Assembly (NCBI RefSeq): GCF_022387135.1
Contig: NZ_CP092462.1
Span: 186,001 to 250,000 of the forward strand
Reading direction: 5' to 3'
DNA: 64,000 nucleotides
Origin: Comamonas sp. B21-038
Lineage (GTDB): Bacteria; Pseudomonadota; Gammaproteobacteria; Burkholderiales; Burkholderiaceae_C
A program made the translations under genes and the position numbers. The notes under the pieces are model-generated. The model had not been told where the DNA came from and did no database searches. It saw nothing but the letters and a program-made list of their open reading frames with translations. This document shows, one piece after another, positions 35,281-47,019 of the stretch (the first letter of the stretch is position 1; every line of letters starts with the position of its first letter).

Positions 35281-36333
35281 GTGCACTCCGCTCCCTTGCT
35301 CGCCATCACCCAGGGCGACCCCGCCGGCATTGGCCCGGAAATCGTGGCCAAGGCCTTTCGTGATACGCCCGAGCAGATGCTGGGCTGCTTTGTCGTCGGC
35401 GAGCTGCAGACCCTGCGCCGCGCAGCGCAGATGCTGCAGGGCCCGGGCCGCTGCGCGCTGCCGGTGGCCGAGATTGCGGATCCGCAAGAGGCCTGGGGCG
35501 TGCCGCCGCGTTGCATGCCGGTGCTGTCACTGCCAGGCTTGCCCGGGCCTTTGCCTTTTGGCCAGGTGCAGGCCGAGGCCGGGCGCTCTGCTGCCGAGTG
35601 CGTGCGCTGGGCAGCGCGCCAGGCCTTGCAAGGCCGGATTGCCGGGTTGGTGACGGCGCCCTTGAACAAGGAGGCGCTGCACCTGGCCGGGCTCCCGTTC
35701 CCCGGCCATACCGAATTGCTGCAGGCCGAAGCGGCCCAGCATGCCGGGGTGGCACTGGCACAAATGCCGGTGCGCATGATGCTGGCCAATGAAGCGCTGC
35801 GCACCGTGCTGGTGAGCATCCATGTATCGCTGCGCGATGCCATTGACGCAGTGACCAAAGAGCAGGTGCTGGAGACCATCCGCATCACGCACGAGGCCTT
35901 GCTGCGTGCGCTGGGGCGGCCCCCGCGGATAGCGGTGGCGGGGCTCAATCCCCATGCCGGTGAAGCAGGGCTGATGGGCCGTGAGGAGCTGGAGCACATA
36001 GCGCCCGCCGTGGCCGCTGCGCAGGCGCTGGGCATGCAGGTGGTCGGCCCCGAGCCGCCCGATACCGTCTTCATGCGCGCCCGCCACAGCGCCGAGCATC
36101 CCGGCGCCTTTGATGTGGTGGTGGCCATGTACCACGACCAGGGCCTGATCCCCGTGAAGTACCTGGGGCTGGACGAGGGCGTCAACGTGACCCTGGGCCT
36201 GCCGCTGGTGCGCACCAGCCCAGACCATGGCACAGCCTTTGACATTGCCGGCCAGGGCCTGGCCGATGCGGCCAGCCTGATTGCGGCAGTGCAGATGGCA
36301 CGCCGCTTGGCCGCAGGGCAGCAGCAGGCATAA
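35281..36333 (+). CDS. pdxA: 4-hydroxythreonine-4-phosphate dehydrogenase
   Basis: 350 residues with a GTG start, supported by AAGGA about eight bases upstream and the usual N-terminus LLAITQGDPAGIGPEI. PdxA oxidises 4-phosphohydroxy-threonine in vitamin B6 synthesis. FPGHTELL, GLNPHAGEAGLMGREE and MYHDQGLIPVKYLG supply the zinc-binding histidines and substrate site. Probably co-transcribed with the Nif3-like gene. Confidence 0.95.
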   Translation: MHSAPLLAITQGDPAGIGPEIVAKAFRDTPEQMLGCFVVGELQTLRRAAQMLQGPGRCALPVAEIADPQEAWGVPPRCMPVLSLPGLPGPLPFGQVQAEAGRSAAECVRWAARQALQGRIAGLVTAPLNKEALHLAGLPFPGHTELLQAEAAQHAGVALAQMPVRMMLANEALRTVLVSIHVSLRDAIDAVTKEQVLETIRITHEALLRALGRPPRIAVAGLNPHAGEAGLMGREELEHIAPAVAAAQALGMQVVGPEPPDTVFMRARHSAEHPGAFDVVVAMYHDQGLIPVKYLGLDEGVNVTLGLPLVRTSPDHGTAFDIAGQGLADAASLIAAVQMARRLAAGQQQA

Positions 36334-36356
36334 AAAAGCAGCCTCCAAAGGCTGCT
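36331..36356 (-). terminator. Intrinsic terminator of mscL
   Basis: 7-bp stem AGCAGCC / GGCTGCT (loop tccaaa) preceded on the + strand by six A, which read as a T-run on the - strand. It thus ends mscL, and may also act weakly on pdxA. Confidence 0.8.
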
Positions 36357-36406
36357 GTGGTGTAGGTGCAAAAGAAGCAGAATTTTTGCTTCCTTGTTGC
36401 AAAAAA

Positions 36407-36835
36407 TCAACGCTTTTGCTGCAGGCTGTCGCGGATTTCGCGCAGCAGCACCACGTCTTCCGGGGTGGCGGCGGGCGCAGGTGGTGGCGTGTCGCGCTTG
36501 AGGCGGTTGATCTGCTTGACCATCATGAAAATAATGAAAGCCAGGATCGCGAAGTTCACCGCGACGGTGATGAAGTTGCCATAAGCAAACACCGGAATGC
36601 CCGCTTTTTTCAGTGCGTCCAGTGTGCGCGGTACGCCATCAGGGATAGTGCCCAGCACCACGAAGAGATTGGAGAAGTCCAGCTTGCCAAAGACCAAACC
36701 GACGATAGGCATGATCAGGTCATTGACGACCGAATCGACGATCTTGCCAAAAGCGGCGCCGATGATCACACCAACGGCCAGATCCATCACATTGCCCTTG
36801 ACCGCGAACTCGCGGAATTCCTTCATGAAGCTCAT
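36407..36835 (-). CDS. mscL: Large-conductance mechanosensitive channel
   Basis: 142 residues. [20 protein letters not shown] then [20 protein letters not shown] form the N-terminal helix and pore-lining first membrane helix; the second membrane helix is around residues 75-100 and a charged C-terminal helix ends the protein. It opens under membrane tension to release solutes after osmotic downshock. AGGAG lies seven bases before the start. Divergent from petA. Confidence 0.96.
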   Translation of the reverse strand: MSFMKEFREFAVKGNVMDLAVGVIIGAAFGKIVDSVVNDLIMPIVGLVFGKLDFSNLFVVLGTIPDGVPRTLDALKKAGIPVFAYGNFITVAVNFAILAFIIFMMVKQINRLKRDTPPPAPAATPEDVVLLREIRDSLQQKR

Positions 36836-36897
36836 GCGCTGCTCCTGTCAAATAAACATGACGCCTAGTATCGCTCAGCTTCAAGGGTTTCGGCGCA

Positions 36898-36927
36898 TTG
36901 CATGATGGGCAAGACACTTCATACAAT
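36898..36927 (+). promoter_or_regulatory. Candidate sigma-70 promoter of petABC
   Basis: -35 TTGCAT (36898-36903), 18-base spacer, -10 TACAAT (36922-36927), 39 bases before the petA start. Confidence 0.6.
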
Positions 36928-36966
36928 CCGCAAAAACCGAGATATAAGCGTTGACCAAGGAGCCCC

Positions 36967-37563
36967 ATGAGTGATTCTTCCATCGACTCCAGTAAAAGGA
37001 CGTGGCTGATAGCGTCGGGATGCGCAGGTGCTGTCGGAGGAGTCGCCACTGCGGTTCCGTTTGTCAGCTCCTTCAATCCTTCAGAAAAGGCCAAGGCCGC
37101 CGGCGCTGCCGTTGAAGTGGATATCTCGGACCTCAAGCCTGGCGAGAAAATCACCGCCGAATGGCGCGGCAAGCCGATCTGGATCCTGCGCCGCACGCCT
37201 GAGCAGATCGCCGAGCTGCCCCAGCTCGATGGCCAGCTCGCCGACCCCAAGTCGGAGCGCACCGCCTATCCGACACCGGCCTACGCCAAAAACGAAACCC
37301 GCTCCATCAAGCCCGAGGTGCTGGTCGTGATCGGCATCTGCACCCACCTGGGCTGCTCCCCCACCGACAAGCTGCAGCCCGGCCCCCAGCCTTCGCTGCC
37401 CGACGACTGGAAAGGCGGCTTTCTCTGCCCCTGCCACGGCTCGACCTTTGACCTGGCCGGCCGCGTATTCAAGAACAAGCCCGCGCCCGACAACCTCGAA
37501 GTGCCAGCGCACCAGTATCTGAGCGATACCAAGCTGCTGATTGGCGAAGACAAAAAAGCATAA
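36967..37563 (+). CDS. petA: Ubiquinol-cytochrome c reductase, Rieske iron-sulfur subunit
   Basis: 198 residues. The [2Fe-2S] ligands are in C125-T-H127-L-G-C130 and C154-P-C156-H157-G, with the disulfide pair C130/C156. The N-terminus has SKRTWLIASGCAGAVGG, a Tat-type signal anchor with KR in place of RR. The bc1 complex passes electrons from ubiquinol to cytochrome c and pumps protons. petB follows 9 bases later. Confidence 0.96.
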   Translation: MSDSSIDSSKRTWLIASGCAGAVGGVATAVPFVSSFNPSEKAKAAGAAVEVDISDLKPGEKITAEWRGKPIWILRRTPEQIAELPQLDGQLADPKSERTAYPTPAYAKNETRSIKPEVLVVIGICTHLGCSPTDKLQPGPQPSLPDDWKGGFLCPCHGSTFDLAGRVFKNKPAPDNLEVPAHQYLSDTKLLIGEDKKA

Positions 37564-37572
37564 GGAGGCGCG

Positions 37573-39021
37573 ATGGCACACGAATTCAAGGAGATATCGC
37601 CGAACGCCACCTTGGGCGCCAAGGCCGGCAACTGGCTGGAGAACCGCTTTCCCACGGCATTTGAGGCCTACCGGGTCCATATGTCGGAGTACTACGCACC
37701 GAAGAACTTCAACTTCTGGTACATCTTTGGCTCGCTGGCGCTGCTGGTGCTGGTGATCCAGATCGTCACCGGCATCTTCTTGGTGATGCACTACAAGCCC
37801 GATGCCGAGAAGGCCTTTGCCTCGGTCGAGTACATCATGCGTGATGTGCCCTGGGGCTGGCTGATCCGGACCATGCATTCCACCGGTGCGTCGGCGTTCT
37901 TTGTCGTGGTCTATTTGCACATGTTCCGGGGCCTGTTGTACGGCAGCTACCGCAAGCCGCGTGAGCTGGTCTGGGTGTTTGGCTGCGCCATCTTCCTGTG
38001 CCTGATGGCCGAGGCCTTCATGGGCTACCTGCTGCCCTGGGGCCAGATGTCGTACTGGGGCGCCCAGGTGATCGTCAACCTGTTCTCGGCCATTCCCTTC
38101 ATCGGCCCTGACCTGGCCCTGCTGATTCGTGGCGACTATGTGGTGGGCGATGCCACCTTGAACCGCTTCTTCAGCTTCCACGTGATTGCCGTGCCGCTGG
38201 TGCTGCTGGGCCTGGTTGCGGCGCACTTGCTGGCCTTGCATGACGTGGGCTCGAACAACCCCGATGGCATCGAGATCAAGGGGCCTAATGCGCCCAAGGA
38301 TGCGCAGGGCCGGCCGCTCGATGGCGTGCCCTTCCACCCGTACTATACGGTGCATGACCTGTTTGGCGTGGCGGTGTTCCTGTTCATCTTCTCGGCCATC
38401 GTGTTCTTTGCGCCGGAGATGGGCGGCTACTTCCTCGAGTACAACAACTTCATCCCGGCCGACCCGCTCAAGACGCCCAACCACATCGCGCCGGTCTGGT
38501 ACTTCACGCCGTTCTACTCGATGCTGCGTGCGATCACCGGCGAGATGATGGTGGCCCTGTCGGTGATCCTGGTCGCGGCGGTTGCCTATGTCTGCATCAA
38601 GACCCGCTTGGCGACCATCCTCAAAGGGCTGCTGGTGCTGGCAGGCCTGGTGGTGCTGGCCATGTTTGGCGCTTTTGCGTTCACCGGCATTGCGGCGCTG
38701 GGCGGTATCGACGCCAAGTTCTGGGGTGTGGTGGTGATGGGCCTGGCGGTGATCATCCTGTTCTTCCTGCCCTGGCTGGACCACAGCCCCGTGCGCTCCA
38801 TCCGCTACCGCCCGCACTGGCACAAGTATGTGTATGCGGTGTTTGTCGTGAACTTCGTGGTGCTCGCCTATCTGGGGGTGCAGCCGCCATCGCCGATTGG
38901 CGAAAAGGTCTCGCAAGTGGGTACCTTGTTCTACTTTGGCTTTTTTCTGCTGATGCCGTGGTGGAGCCGCAAGGGCACCCCCAAGCCGGTGCCTGAGCGT
39001 GTCACCTTCCATGCGCACTGA
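37573..39021 (+). CDS. petB: Ubiquinol-cytochrome c reductase, cytochrome b
   Basis: 482 residues, full-length cytochrome b (both parts in one chain). Haem-ligand histidines are visible in TMHSTGASAFFVVVYLHMF and FHVIAVPLVLLGLVAAHLL; the quinol-site motif reads PVWY. About eight or nine membrane helices. AGGAGG sits six bases before the ATG. Second gene of the petABC operon. Confidence 0.96.
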   Translation: MAHEFKEISPNATLGAKAGNWLENRFPTAFEAYRVHMSEYYAPKNFNFWYIFGSLALLVLVIQIVTGIFLVMHYKPDAEKAFASVEYIMRDVPWGWLIRTMHSTGASAFFVVVYLHMFRGLLYGSYRKPRELVWVFGCAIFLCLMAEAFMGYLLPWGQMSYWGAQVIVNLFSAIPFIGPDLALLIRGDYVVGDATLNRFFSFHVIAVPLVLLGLVAAHLLALHDVGSNNPDGIEIKGPNAPKDAQGRPLDGVPFHPYYTVHDLFGVAVFLFIFSAIVFFAPEMGGYFLEYNNFIPADPLKTPNHIAPVWYFTPFYSMLRAITGEMMVALSVILVAAVAYVCIKTRLATILKGLLVLAGLVVLAMFGAFAFTGIAALGGIDAKFWGVVVMGLAVIILFFLPWLDHSPVRSIRYRPHWHKYVYAVFVVNFVVLAYLGVQPPSPIGEKVSQVGTLFYFGFFLLMPWWSRKGTPKPVPERVTFHAH

Positions 39022-39039
39022 ACCAGAAAGCATCCCACG

Positions 39040-39804
39040 ATGAAAAAAATCATTCTCTCCGCATGCCTGGGTCTGGGCGTGCTTTTGGGGGCCGGCGCGG
39101 TGCAGGCGGCCGAAGGCGGTGTCGCTTGGGACAAGTTCAAGCCCGACACCACCAACACCACCTCCTTGCAAAACGGCGCCAAGCTGTTTGTGAACTACTG
39201 CCTCAGCTGCCATTCGGCCGCTTTCATGCGCTACAACCGGCTGCAGGACATTGGCCTGACCGAGCAGCAGATCAAGGACAACCTGCTGTTCACCACCGAC
39301 AAGGTGGGCGAGACGATGAAGGCGGCCATCGATCCCAAGCAGGCCAAGGAGTGGTTTGGCGCCAATCCGCCGGACCTGACCTTGGTGGCACGCTCACGTG
39401 CCGGCCACCAGGGCAGCGGTGCGGACTACCTCTATACCTTCCTGCGTGGCTTCTACAAGGATGACACCAAGGCCACCGGCTGGAACAACATGGCCTTCCC
39501 CTCGGTGGGCATGCCCCATGTGCTCTGGGAACTGCAAGGTGTGCGCGTGCCGGTCTACAAAGAGGTGGAGGAGCATGGGCACAAGACGCAGGTGTTCAGC
39601 GGCTGGCAACAGGTCACGCCGGGCAAGCTGAGTTCCACCGAATTCGATAAGAGTGTGGGTGATTTGGTGAACTATCTACAATGGATGGGTGATCCCAGCC
39701 AGAACACCCGCATGCGCGTCGGCGTCGGGGTGTTGATATTTTTGCTGGGCCTGATCCTCATCACCTGGCGTCTGAATGCGGCGTTCTGGAAAGATGTGAA
39801 GTAA
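39040..39804 (+). CDS. petC: Ubiquinol-cytochrome c reductase, cytochrome c1
   Basis: 254 residues. Signal peptide of about 23 residues (AVQA/AE), haem-binding C54-L-S-C57-H58, and a C-terminal membrane anchor (MRVGVGVLIFLLGLILIT). The axial methionine is probably within NNMAFPSVGMPHVL. It takes electrons from the Rieske protein. Third gene of petABC. Confidence 0.96.
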   Translation: MKKIILSACLGLGVLLGAGAVQAAEGGVAWDKFKPDTTNTTSLQNGAKLFVNYCLSCHSAAFMRYNRLQDIGLTEQQIKDNLLFTTDKVGETMKAAIDPKQAKEWFGANPPDLTLVARSRAGHQGSGADYLYTFLRGFYKDDTKATGWNNMAFPSVGMPHVLWELQGVRVPVYKEVEEHGHKTQVFSGWQQVTPGKLSSTEFDKSVGDLVNYLQWMGDPSQNTRMRVGVGVLIFLLGLILITWRLNAAFWKDVK

Positions 39805-39828
39805 ACGTATTTTGCGTGCAGCCGGTCC

Positions 39829-39848
39829 AGGCCCTGTGAGCAGGGCTT
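39829..39848 (+). terminator. Hairpin after petC
   Basis: 6-bp stem GCCCTG / CAGGGC extended by G-T and A-T pairs, loop tgag, 24 bases past the petC stop. Weak T content follows; it overlaps the -35 proposed for sspA. Confidence 0.35.
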
Positions 39849-39876
39849 GAATTTGGGTAGCCGATTTGTGTAGAGT
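39847..39876 (+). promoter_or_regulatory. Candidate promoter of sspAB
   Basis: -35 TTGAAT (39847-39852), 18-base spacer, -10 TAGAGT (39871-39876), 52 bases before the sspA ATG. Confidence 0.4.
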
Positions 39877-39928
39877 GGGCGGCATTGACTGCAGTCCACT
39901 CTTTTTTGATTTTGAGGAGCCTCTCACC

Positions 39929-40540
39929 ATGATGGTGCTTTATTCGGGAACGACCTGCCCTTTCTCCCACCGCTGCCGCTTTGTGCTGTTTGAAAAAGGG
40001 ATGGATTTCGAGATCCGCGATGTGGACCTGTTCAACAAGCCCGAAGACATCAGTGTGATGAATCCCTACGGCCAAGTGCCTATCCTGGTCGAACGTGATT
40101 TGATCCTGTACGAATCGAACATCATCAACGAGTACATCGACGAGCGCTTCCCCCATCCACAGCTGATGCCCGGCGATCCGGTCGAGCGCGCCCGCGTGCG
40201 CCTGTTCCTGCTGAACTTCGAAAAAGAGCTGTTCACCCACGTGCACACCCTGGAAGAGCGTGCCGTCAAGGGCAACGAGAAGGCGCTGGAAAAGGCCCGT
40301 GCTCAGATCCGCGACCGCCTGACCCAGATGGCACCGGTGTTCCTGAAGAACAAGTTCATCCTGGGCGAGAACTTCTCGATGCTGGACGTGGCCATTGCGC
40401 CGCTGCTCTGGCGCCTGGATTACTACGGCATCGAGCTGTCCAAGAACGCCGCTCCGCTGCTCAAGTATGCAGAGCGCATCTTCTCGCGTCCTGCATACAT
40501 CGAGGCGCTGACGCCTTCCGAAAAGGTCATGCGCAAGTAA
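39929..40540 (+). CDS. sspA: Stringent starvation protein A
   Basis: 203 residues, glutathione S-transferase fold. The N-terminal thioredoxin-like half has YSGTTCPFSHRCRFVL, the middle NPYGQVPILVERDL, then the all-helical half. SspA binds RNA polymerase and alters promoter choice during stress. GAGGAG lies 10 bases before the ATG at 39929. sspB follows, the normal arrangement after petABC in betaproteobacteria. Confidence 0.95.
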   Translation: MMVLYSGTTCPFSHRCRFVLFEKGMDFEIRDVDLFNKPEDISVMNPYGQVPILVERDLILYESNIINEYIDERFPHPQLMPGDPVERARVRLFLLNFEKELFTHVHTLEERAVKGNEKALEKARAQIRDRLTQMAPVFLKNKFILGENFSMLDVAIAPLLWRLDYYGIELSKNAAPLLKYAERIFSRPAYIEALTPSEKVMRK

Positions 40541-40619
40541 AAGGCCCCGTGCCTGCCGCAGCGCGGGCAGCGTCTGCGGAGCCCTGCTCCGTGGCGCGGG
40601 AGCGCGCAGAAAGTGTCCA

Positions 40620-41138
40620 ATGAGTGAAATCCAGACAACATCCACCCAGCCGTACCTGATCCGCGCCTGGGTGGAGTGGTGCAATGACAATGGCCTGACC
40701 CCGTACCTCAGTGTGCGTGTGGACAAGACGGTGCTGGTTCCGCGCGAATTCGTCAAAGACGGCGAAATCGTGCTCAATATCAGCTACGACGCGACCAGTG
40801 CGCTCAAGCTGGGCAATGACTACATCGAGTTCACCGCCCGTTTTGGCGGCGTGCCGCGCGACATCATGGTGCCTGTCAGCCGTGTGGTCGCGATCTTTGC
40901 CCGTGAAACGGGGCAGGGTATGGGCTTTCCGCCACCCGAGGACCTGCTCGATGACGATGCCGACATTGCGATGGCAGCGTTGGAGGCAAGCAGCGACAAG
41001 GGCGAGGAGACCGCCGCGGACGCTGCGCCGCCGGTCATGCAGGTTGTGACCTCCAGTGACGAACCGCCCGCGCCCGACGGCAATGCCCCCAGCCGCAGCG
41101 GCAAAGGCGGCAAGCCGTCCCTCAAACTGGTCAAATAG
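40620..41138 (+). CDS. sspB: ClpXP adaptor SspB
   Basis: 172 residues. The folded N-terminal domain (about 1-115; YLIRAWVEWCNDNGLTPYLS, ARFGGVPRDIMVPVSRVVAI) binds ssrA-tagged proteins; the long acidic linker ends in a conserved basic/hydrophobic tail (KPSLKLVK) that docks on ClpX. It delivers stalled-translation products to ClpXP. Co-transcribed with sspA. Confidence 0.94.
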   Translation: MSEIQTTSTQPYLIRAWVEWCNDNGLTPYLSVRVDKTVLVPREFVKDGEIVLNISYDATSALKLGNDYIEFTARFGGVPRDIMVPVSRVVAIFARETGQGMGFPPPEDLLDDDADIAMAALEASSDKGEETAADAAPPVMQVVTSSDEPPAPDGNAPSRSGKGGKPSLKLVK

Positions 41139-41145
41139 GACCCAT

Positions 41146-41177
41146 TTGGCTTTGCTGCGGGCAATCCCGTATAGAAT
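41146..41177 (+). promoter_or_regulatory. Candidate promoter of tRNA-Thr
   Basis: TTGGCT (41146-41151), 18-base spacer, TATAGA (41170-41175; extended as TATAGAAT), ending 10-12 bases before the tRNA. Confidence 0.45.
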
Positions 41178-41187
41178 GCCGAGTGTT

Positions 41188-41263
41188 GCCGGTTTAGCTC
41201 AGTTGGTAGAGCAACCGCCTTGTAAGCGGTAGGTCATCAGTTCGATTCCGATAACCGGCACCA
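41188..41263 (+). tRNA. tRNA-Thr (anticodon UGU)
   Basis: 76 bases including an encoded CCA. Acceptor arms GCCGGTT and AACCGGC pair fully; D arm GCTC...GAGC; anticodon stem ACCGC/GCGGT around loop CTTGTAA, giving anticodon TGT at 41221-41223; variable region AGGTC; T arm with TTCGATT. Reads ACA/ACG/ACU-type threonine codons. A terminator follows directly. Confidence 0.96.
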
Positions 41264-41271
41264 GATTCCAG

Positions 41272-41307
41272 AGCCGTTCTCAGCCCCGTGCTGCGAACGG
41301 CTTTTTT
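41272..41307 (+). terminator. Intrinsic terminator after tRNA-Thr
   Basis: 8-bp stem AGCCGTTC / GAACGGCT, 15-base loop, then TTTTTTG. Standard form. Confidence 0.85.
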
Positions 41308-41353
41308 GCGTCCAGACTGGCCGCCTGGCCTGGCCTGGCCTGGATGGGGTCAG

Positions 41354-41662
41354 TCAGCGCAGTACTTTGAGGCGAATGTCAGCCGTTGGGTAGCCTTTGA
41401 CGCGCAGATGGGCAGCCATGGCCGGCAGCAATTGCTTCATCTTGGCCGCGCAGGCATTGTTGGCCACCAGCAGGCACCACTGGTCGCCGTCGATGGGGCC
41501 GGGCTTGATCGAGGCGCGCAGCATCGGCGGAATCAGCGGCTCCACCAGCTTGAAGCGGGTGGCGGACTCGCGCGTCAATGCCACGAGGCTGGCCAACGTG
41601 GGCGCTTCGCTCGCGGCTTGTTCTACGGTGACGGCGAAATGCCGGCGTTGGGGCTGGATCAT
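41354..41662 (-). CDS. DUF721 protein, DciA-like
   Basis: 102 residues. The middle (WCLLVANNACAAKMKQLLPA) fits the KH-like DUF721/DciA domain. DciA helps load the replicative helicase DnaB in bacteria that lack DnaC. Short DUF721 proteins next to secA are typical of betaproteobacteria; whether this one loads helicase is inferred from the family only. It is on the opposite strand to secA, with divergent starts. Confidence 0.75.
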   Translation of the reverse strand: MIQPQRRHFAVTVEQAASEAPTLASLVALTRESATRFKLVEPLIPPMLRASIKPGPIDGDQWCLLVANNACAAKMKQLLPAMAAHLRVKGYPTADIRLKVLR

Positions 41663-41730
41663 GGCTGGGAAGGGGTGTCAGGGGCGGGCCAGGGGCGATA
41701 GCCATACATTGCAATGCACCTGCCACAACG

Positions 41731-41754
41731 CATTCTATTCAGGGTTGTAGAATG
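41731..41754 (+). promoter_or_regulatory. Inverted repeat in the secA upstream region
   Basis: CATTCTA (41731-41737) and TAGAATG (41748-41754) are a perfect 7-bp inverted repeat with a 10-base spacer, followed by TTTTATTC. TAGAAT can also serve as a -10 for secA, 139 bases upstream of its ATG. Function not known; terminator, operator or promoter are all possible. Confidence 0.4.
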
Positions 41755-41892
41755 TTTTATTCGGCAGGCCTCGTTCCCGGTATTGAAGCCGGGGTCATTG
41801 CCTCCATCTGACACAACACTAATCACTAGGAATTCCGGTCGCATGGCAGGGGTGGACAAGAGTGCACTCCCTGGTTGTGTGGTTCTGTTCGC

Positions 41893-44631
<2,739 letters not shown>

Positions 44632-44651
44632 TTACCGGATCGCTTCACCAC

Positions 44652-44685
44652 AACGGGCTTTGACTGGTTCATCGCCCGTTTTTTT
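44652..44685 (+). terminator. Intrinsic terminator after secA
   Basis: 7-bp stem AACGGGC / GCCCGTT with a 15-base loop and a run of seven T. Confidence 0.8.
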
Positions 44686-44709
44686 CATGGTTCCAAGGAA
44701 AAGACTGAT

Positions 44710-45942
44710 ATGCCCGTCAATTTGAAAGCCCCCGTAGCGCAGGACCTGGCCCCTGTCGCCGGTATTCGCATTGGTGTGACGGAGGCCGGCGTGCGCAAGG
44801 CCAACCGCAAGGATGTGACGGTGTTCTTGCTGGACGAGGGCAGCCATGTCGCTGGCGTGTTCACGAAGAACCGCTTTTGCGCTGCGCCCGTGCAGATCTG
44901 CCGTGAGCACCTGGCCAGCCACAGCCAGTCCATCCGCGCCATTGTCATCAACACCGGCAATGCCAATGCCGGCACCGGCGCTGATGGCCTGGCCCGTGCG
45001 CACGCCACCTGTGATGCGCTGGCAGGCCTGCTGAAGATCGATGCCCGGCAAGTGCTGCCGTTCTCGACGGGTGTGATCATGGAGCCGCTGCCGGTGGACC
45101 GCATCACTGCGGGCCTGCCTGCAGCGATTGCCGATGCGCAGCCGGGCCACTGGGCCAAGGCGGCCGAGGGCATCATGACCACCGATACCCTGCCCAAGGC
45201 GTTTTCCGCCTCGGCCACCGTGGCTGGCAAGACGGTGCAGGTCACCGGCATCAGCAAGGGCGCGGGCATGATCCGCCCCAACATGGCAACCATGCTGAGC
45301 TTTCTGGGCACCGACGCGGCCATCAGCCCTGAGTTGATGCCAGCGCTGGCCAAGACTTTGGCCGACCAGTCTTTCAACCGTATCACGATCGATGGCGACA
45401 CCTCGACCAATGACTCCTTTGTCGTGGTCGCGACCAACCAGGCGGGCAATGCCCCGATCACCGACTGGAACACCGCCGATGGCCAGGCCTTGATGGCCGC
45501 GCTGCGCGAAGTGGCCCAGAAGCTGGCGCAGGCCATTGTGCGCGACGGCGAAGGCGCCACCAAGTTCATCCAGATCGACGTGGAGCAGGGCCGTACCGAA
45601 GAGGAATGCCGCCTGGTGGCCTATGCGATTGCGCATTCGCCGCTGGTCAAGACGGCGTTTTTTGCCAGCGACCCCAACCTGGGCCGCATTCTGGCGGCTG
45701 TGGGTTATGCCGGTATCGACGACCTGGACCAGACCCAGATCGAGCTGTACCTGGACGATGTGCATGTCGCGACCAAGGGCGGCCGCAACCCGGCCTACCA
45801 GGAGGCCGATGGCCAGCGCGTCATGAAGCAGCAGGAGATTGTGGTGCGTGTGCAGCTGGGCCGTGGCAACGCATCCACCCAGCTGTGGACCTGCGACCTG
45901 AGCCACGACTATGTGAGCATCAACGCGGACTACCGCTCCTGA
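44710..45942 (+). CDS. argJ: Glutamate N-acetyltransferase / amino-acid N-acetyltransferase
   Basis: 410 residues. ArgJ moves the acetyl group from N-acetylornithine to glutamate and, when bifunctional, also makes acetylglutamate from acetyl-CoA. The self-cleavage site is in [20 protein letters not shown], where the chain splits before the threonine of [15 protein letters not shown] and the terminal NADYRS are also family features. AAGGA lies about 11 bases before the ATG. Confidence 0.96.
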   Translation: MPVNLKAPVAQDLAPVAGIRIGVTEAGVRKANRKDVTVFLLDEGSHVAGVFTKNRFCAAPVQICREHLASHSQSIRAIVINTGNANAGTGADGLARAHATCDALAGLLKIDARQVLPFSTGVIMEPLPVDRITAGLPAAIADAQPGHWAKAAEGIMTTDTLPKAFSASATVAGKTVQVTGISKGAGMIRPNMATMLSFLGTDAAISPELMPALAKTLADQSFNRITIDGDTSTNDSFVVVATNQAGNAPITDWNTADGQALMAALREVAQKLAQAIVRDGEGATKFIQIDVEQGRTEEECRLVAYAIAHSPLVKTAFFASDPNLGRILAAVGYAGIDDLDQTQIELYLDDVHVATKGGRNPAYQEADGQRVMKQQEIVVRVQLGRGNASTQLWTCDLSHDYVSINADYRS

Positions 45943-46027
45943 TCCCACTGGGCCAGCGCGCCGCACCCCCCCGAAGCCGGGTGGGTGCCGGCCTCACTGG
46001 CATTCCAACCTTGAGCCTCTGGATACC

Positions 46028-46984
46028 ATGACCGAGTCTTCCAACTCCCCTTTTTCTCCGCTTGAACGCCTGGTGCAGCGCGCCGAGCAGCTGATGCAGC
46101 GCATCGAATCCGTGCTGCCCCAGGCGCTGCAGGCGCCGGCCGACTGGAGTGACGCGATTGCCTGGCGCTATCGCAAGCGGGCCAACGGCTGCGGCGTGCT
46201 GGAGCCTGTGCGCCATGTGGGAGCCATGTCCTTGTCCGATCTGCAGAACATCGACGGGCAAAAGGAAAAGATTGCGCGCAACACCGAGCAGTTTGTGCAA
46301 GGCAGCACCGCCAACAATGTGCTGTTGACGGGCGCACGGGGGACTGGCAAGTCGTCCTTGATCCGCGCCTGTCTGCATGCCTATGCGCCCCAGGGCCTGC
46401 GCCTGATCGAGGTGGACAAGGCCGATCTGACCGATCTGCCCGATATCGTCGATGTGGTGGCCGGCCGGCCCGAGAAATTCATCATCTACTGCGATGACCT
46501 GAGCTTTGAAGAAGGCGAGCCCGGCTACAAGGCGATGAAGTCGATTCTGGATGGCTCCGTGTCTGCAGCGACCCCGAATGTATTGGTCTATGCGACCAGC
46601 AACCGCCGTCACCTGCTGCCCGAGTACATGACCGACAACCTGGCCCAGCAAAAGGGCGAGAACGGTGAGATCCACCCCGGGGAAGTGGTCGAGGAAAAGA
46701 TTTCGCTGTCCGAGCGCTTTGGCCTCTGGGTGAGCTTTTACCCATTCAGCCAGGACGAGTACCTGCGCGTGGTGGGCCAATGGCTCTCGGCGCTGGGTGT
46801 GGCCGAGGCCGATATCGAGGCCGCCAGGCCCGAGGCGCTGGTCTGGGCGCTGGAGCGCGGCTCGCGCAGCGGCCGGGTGGCCCACCAGTTTGCCCGCGAC
46901 TGGGCGGGCCGCAGCCACCGCGAAGTGCAGGGGCGCCAGAAGATTGCCGATGTAGCCGACCTGGGTGAAGAGGCCCAGGATTGA
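46028..46984 (+). CDS. DUF815 AAA-type ATPase
   Basis: 318 residues. Walker A GARGTGKSS, a Walker B-like IIYCDDLSFEEGE and an arginine-finger region (SNRRHLLPEYM) mark the DUF815 group of AAA ATPases. The function is not established. The first 60 residues are helical and basic. It lies between argJ and mutT, which is a common neighbourhood in Burkholderiales and tells little about its job. Confidence 0.85.
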   Translation: MTESSNSPFSPLERLVQRAEQLMQRIESVLPQALQAPADWSDAIAWRYRKRANGCGVLEPVRHVGAMSLSDLQNIDGQKEKIARNTEQFVQGSTANNVLLTGARGTGKSSLIRACLHAYAPQGLRLIEVDKADLTDLPDIVDVVAGRPEKFIIYCDDLSFEEGEPGYKAMKSILDGSVSAATPNVLVYATSNRRHLLPEYMTDNLAQQKGENGEIHPGEVVEEKISLSERFGLWVSFYPFSQDEYLRVVGQWLSALGVAEADIEAARPEALVWALERGSRSGRVAHQFARDWAGRSHREVQGRQKIADVADLGEEAQD

Positions 46985-47019
46985 CGATACCGGGCTGCCC
47001 GCGCAGCCCATGAAGACCT

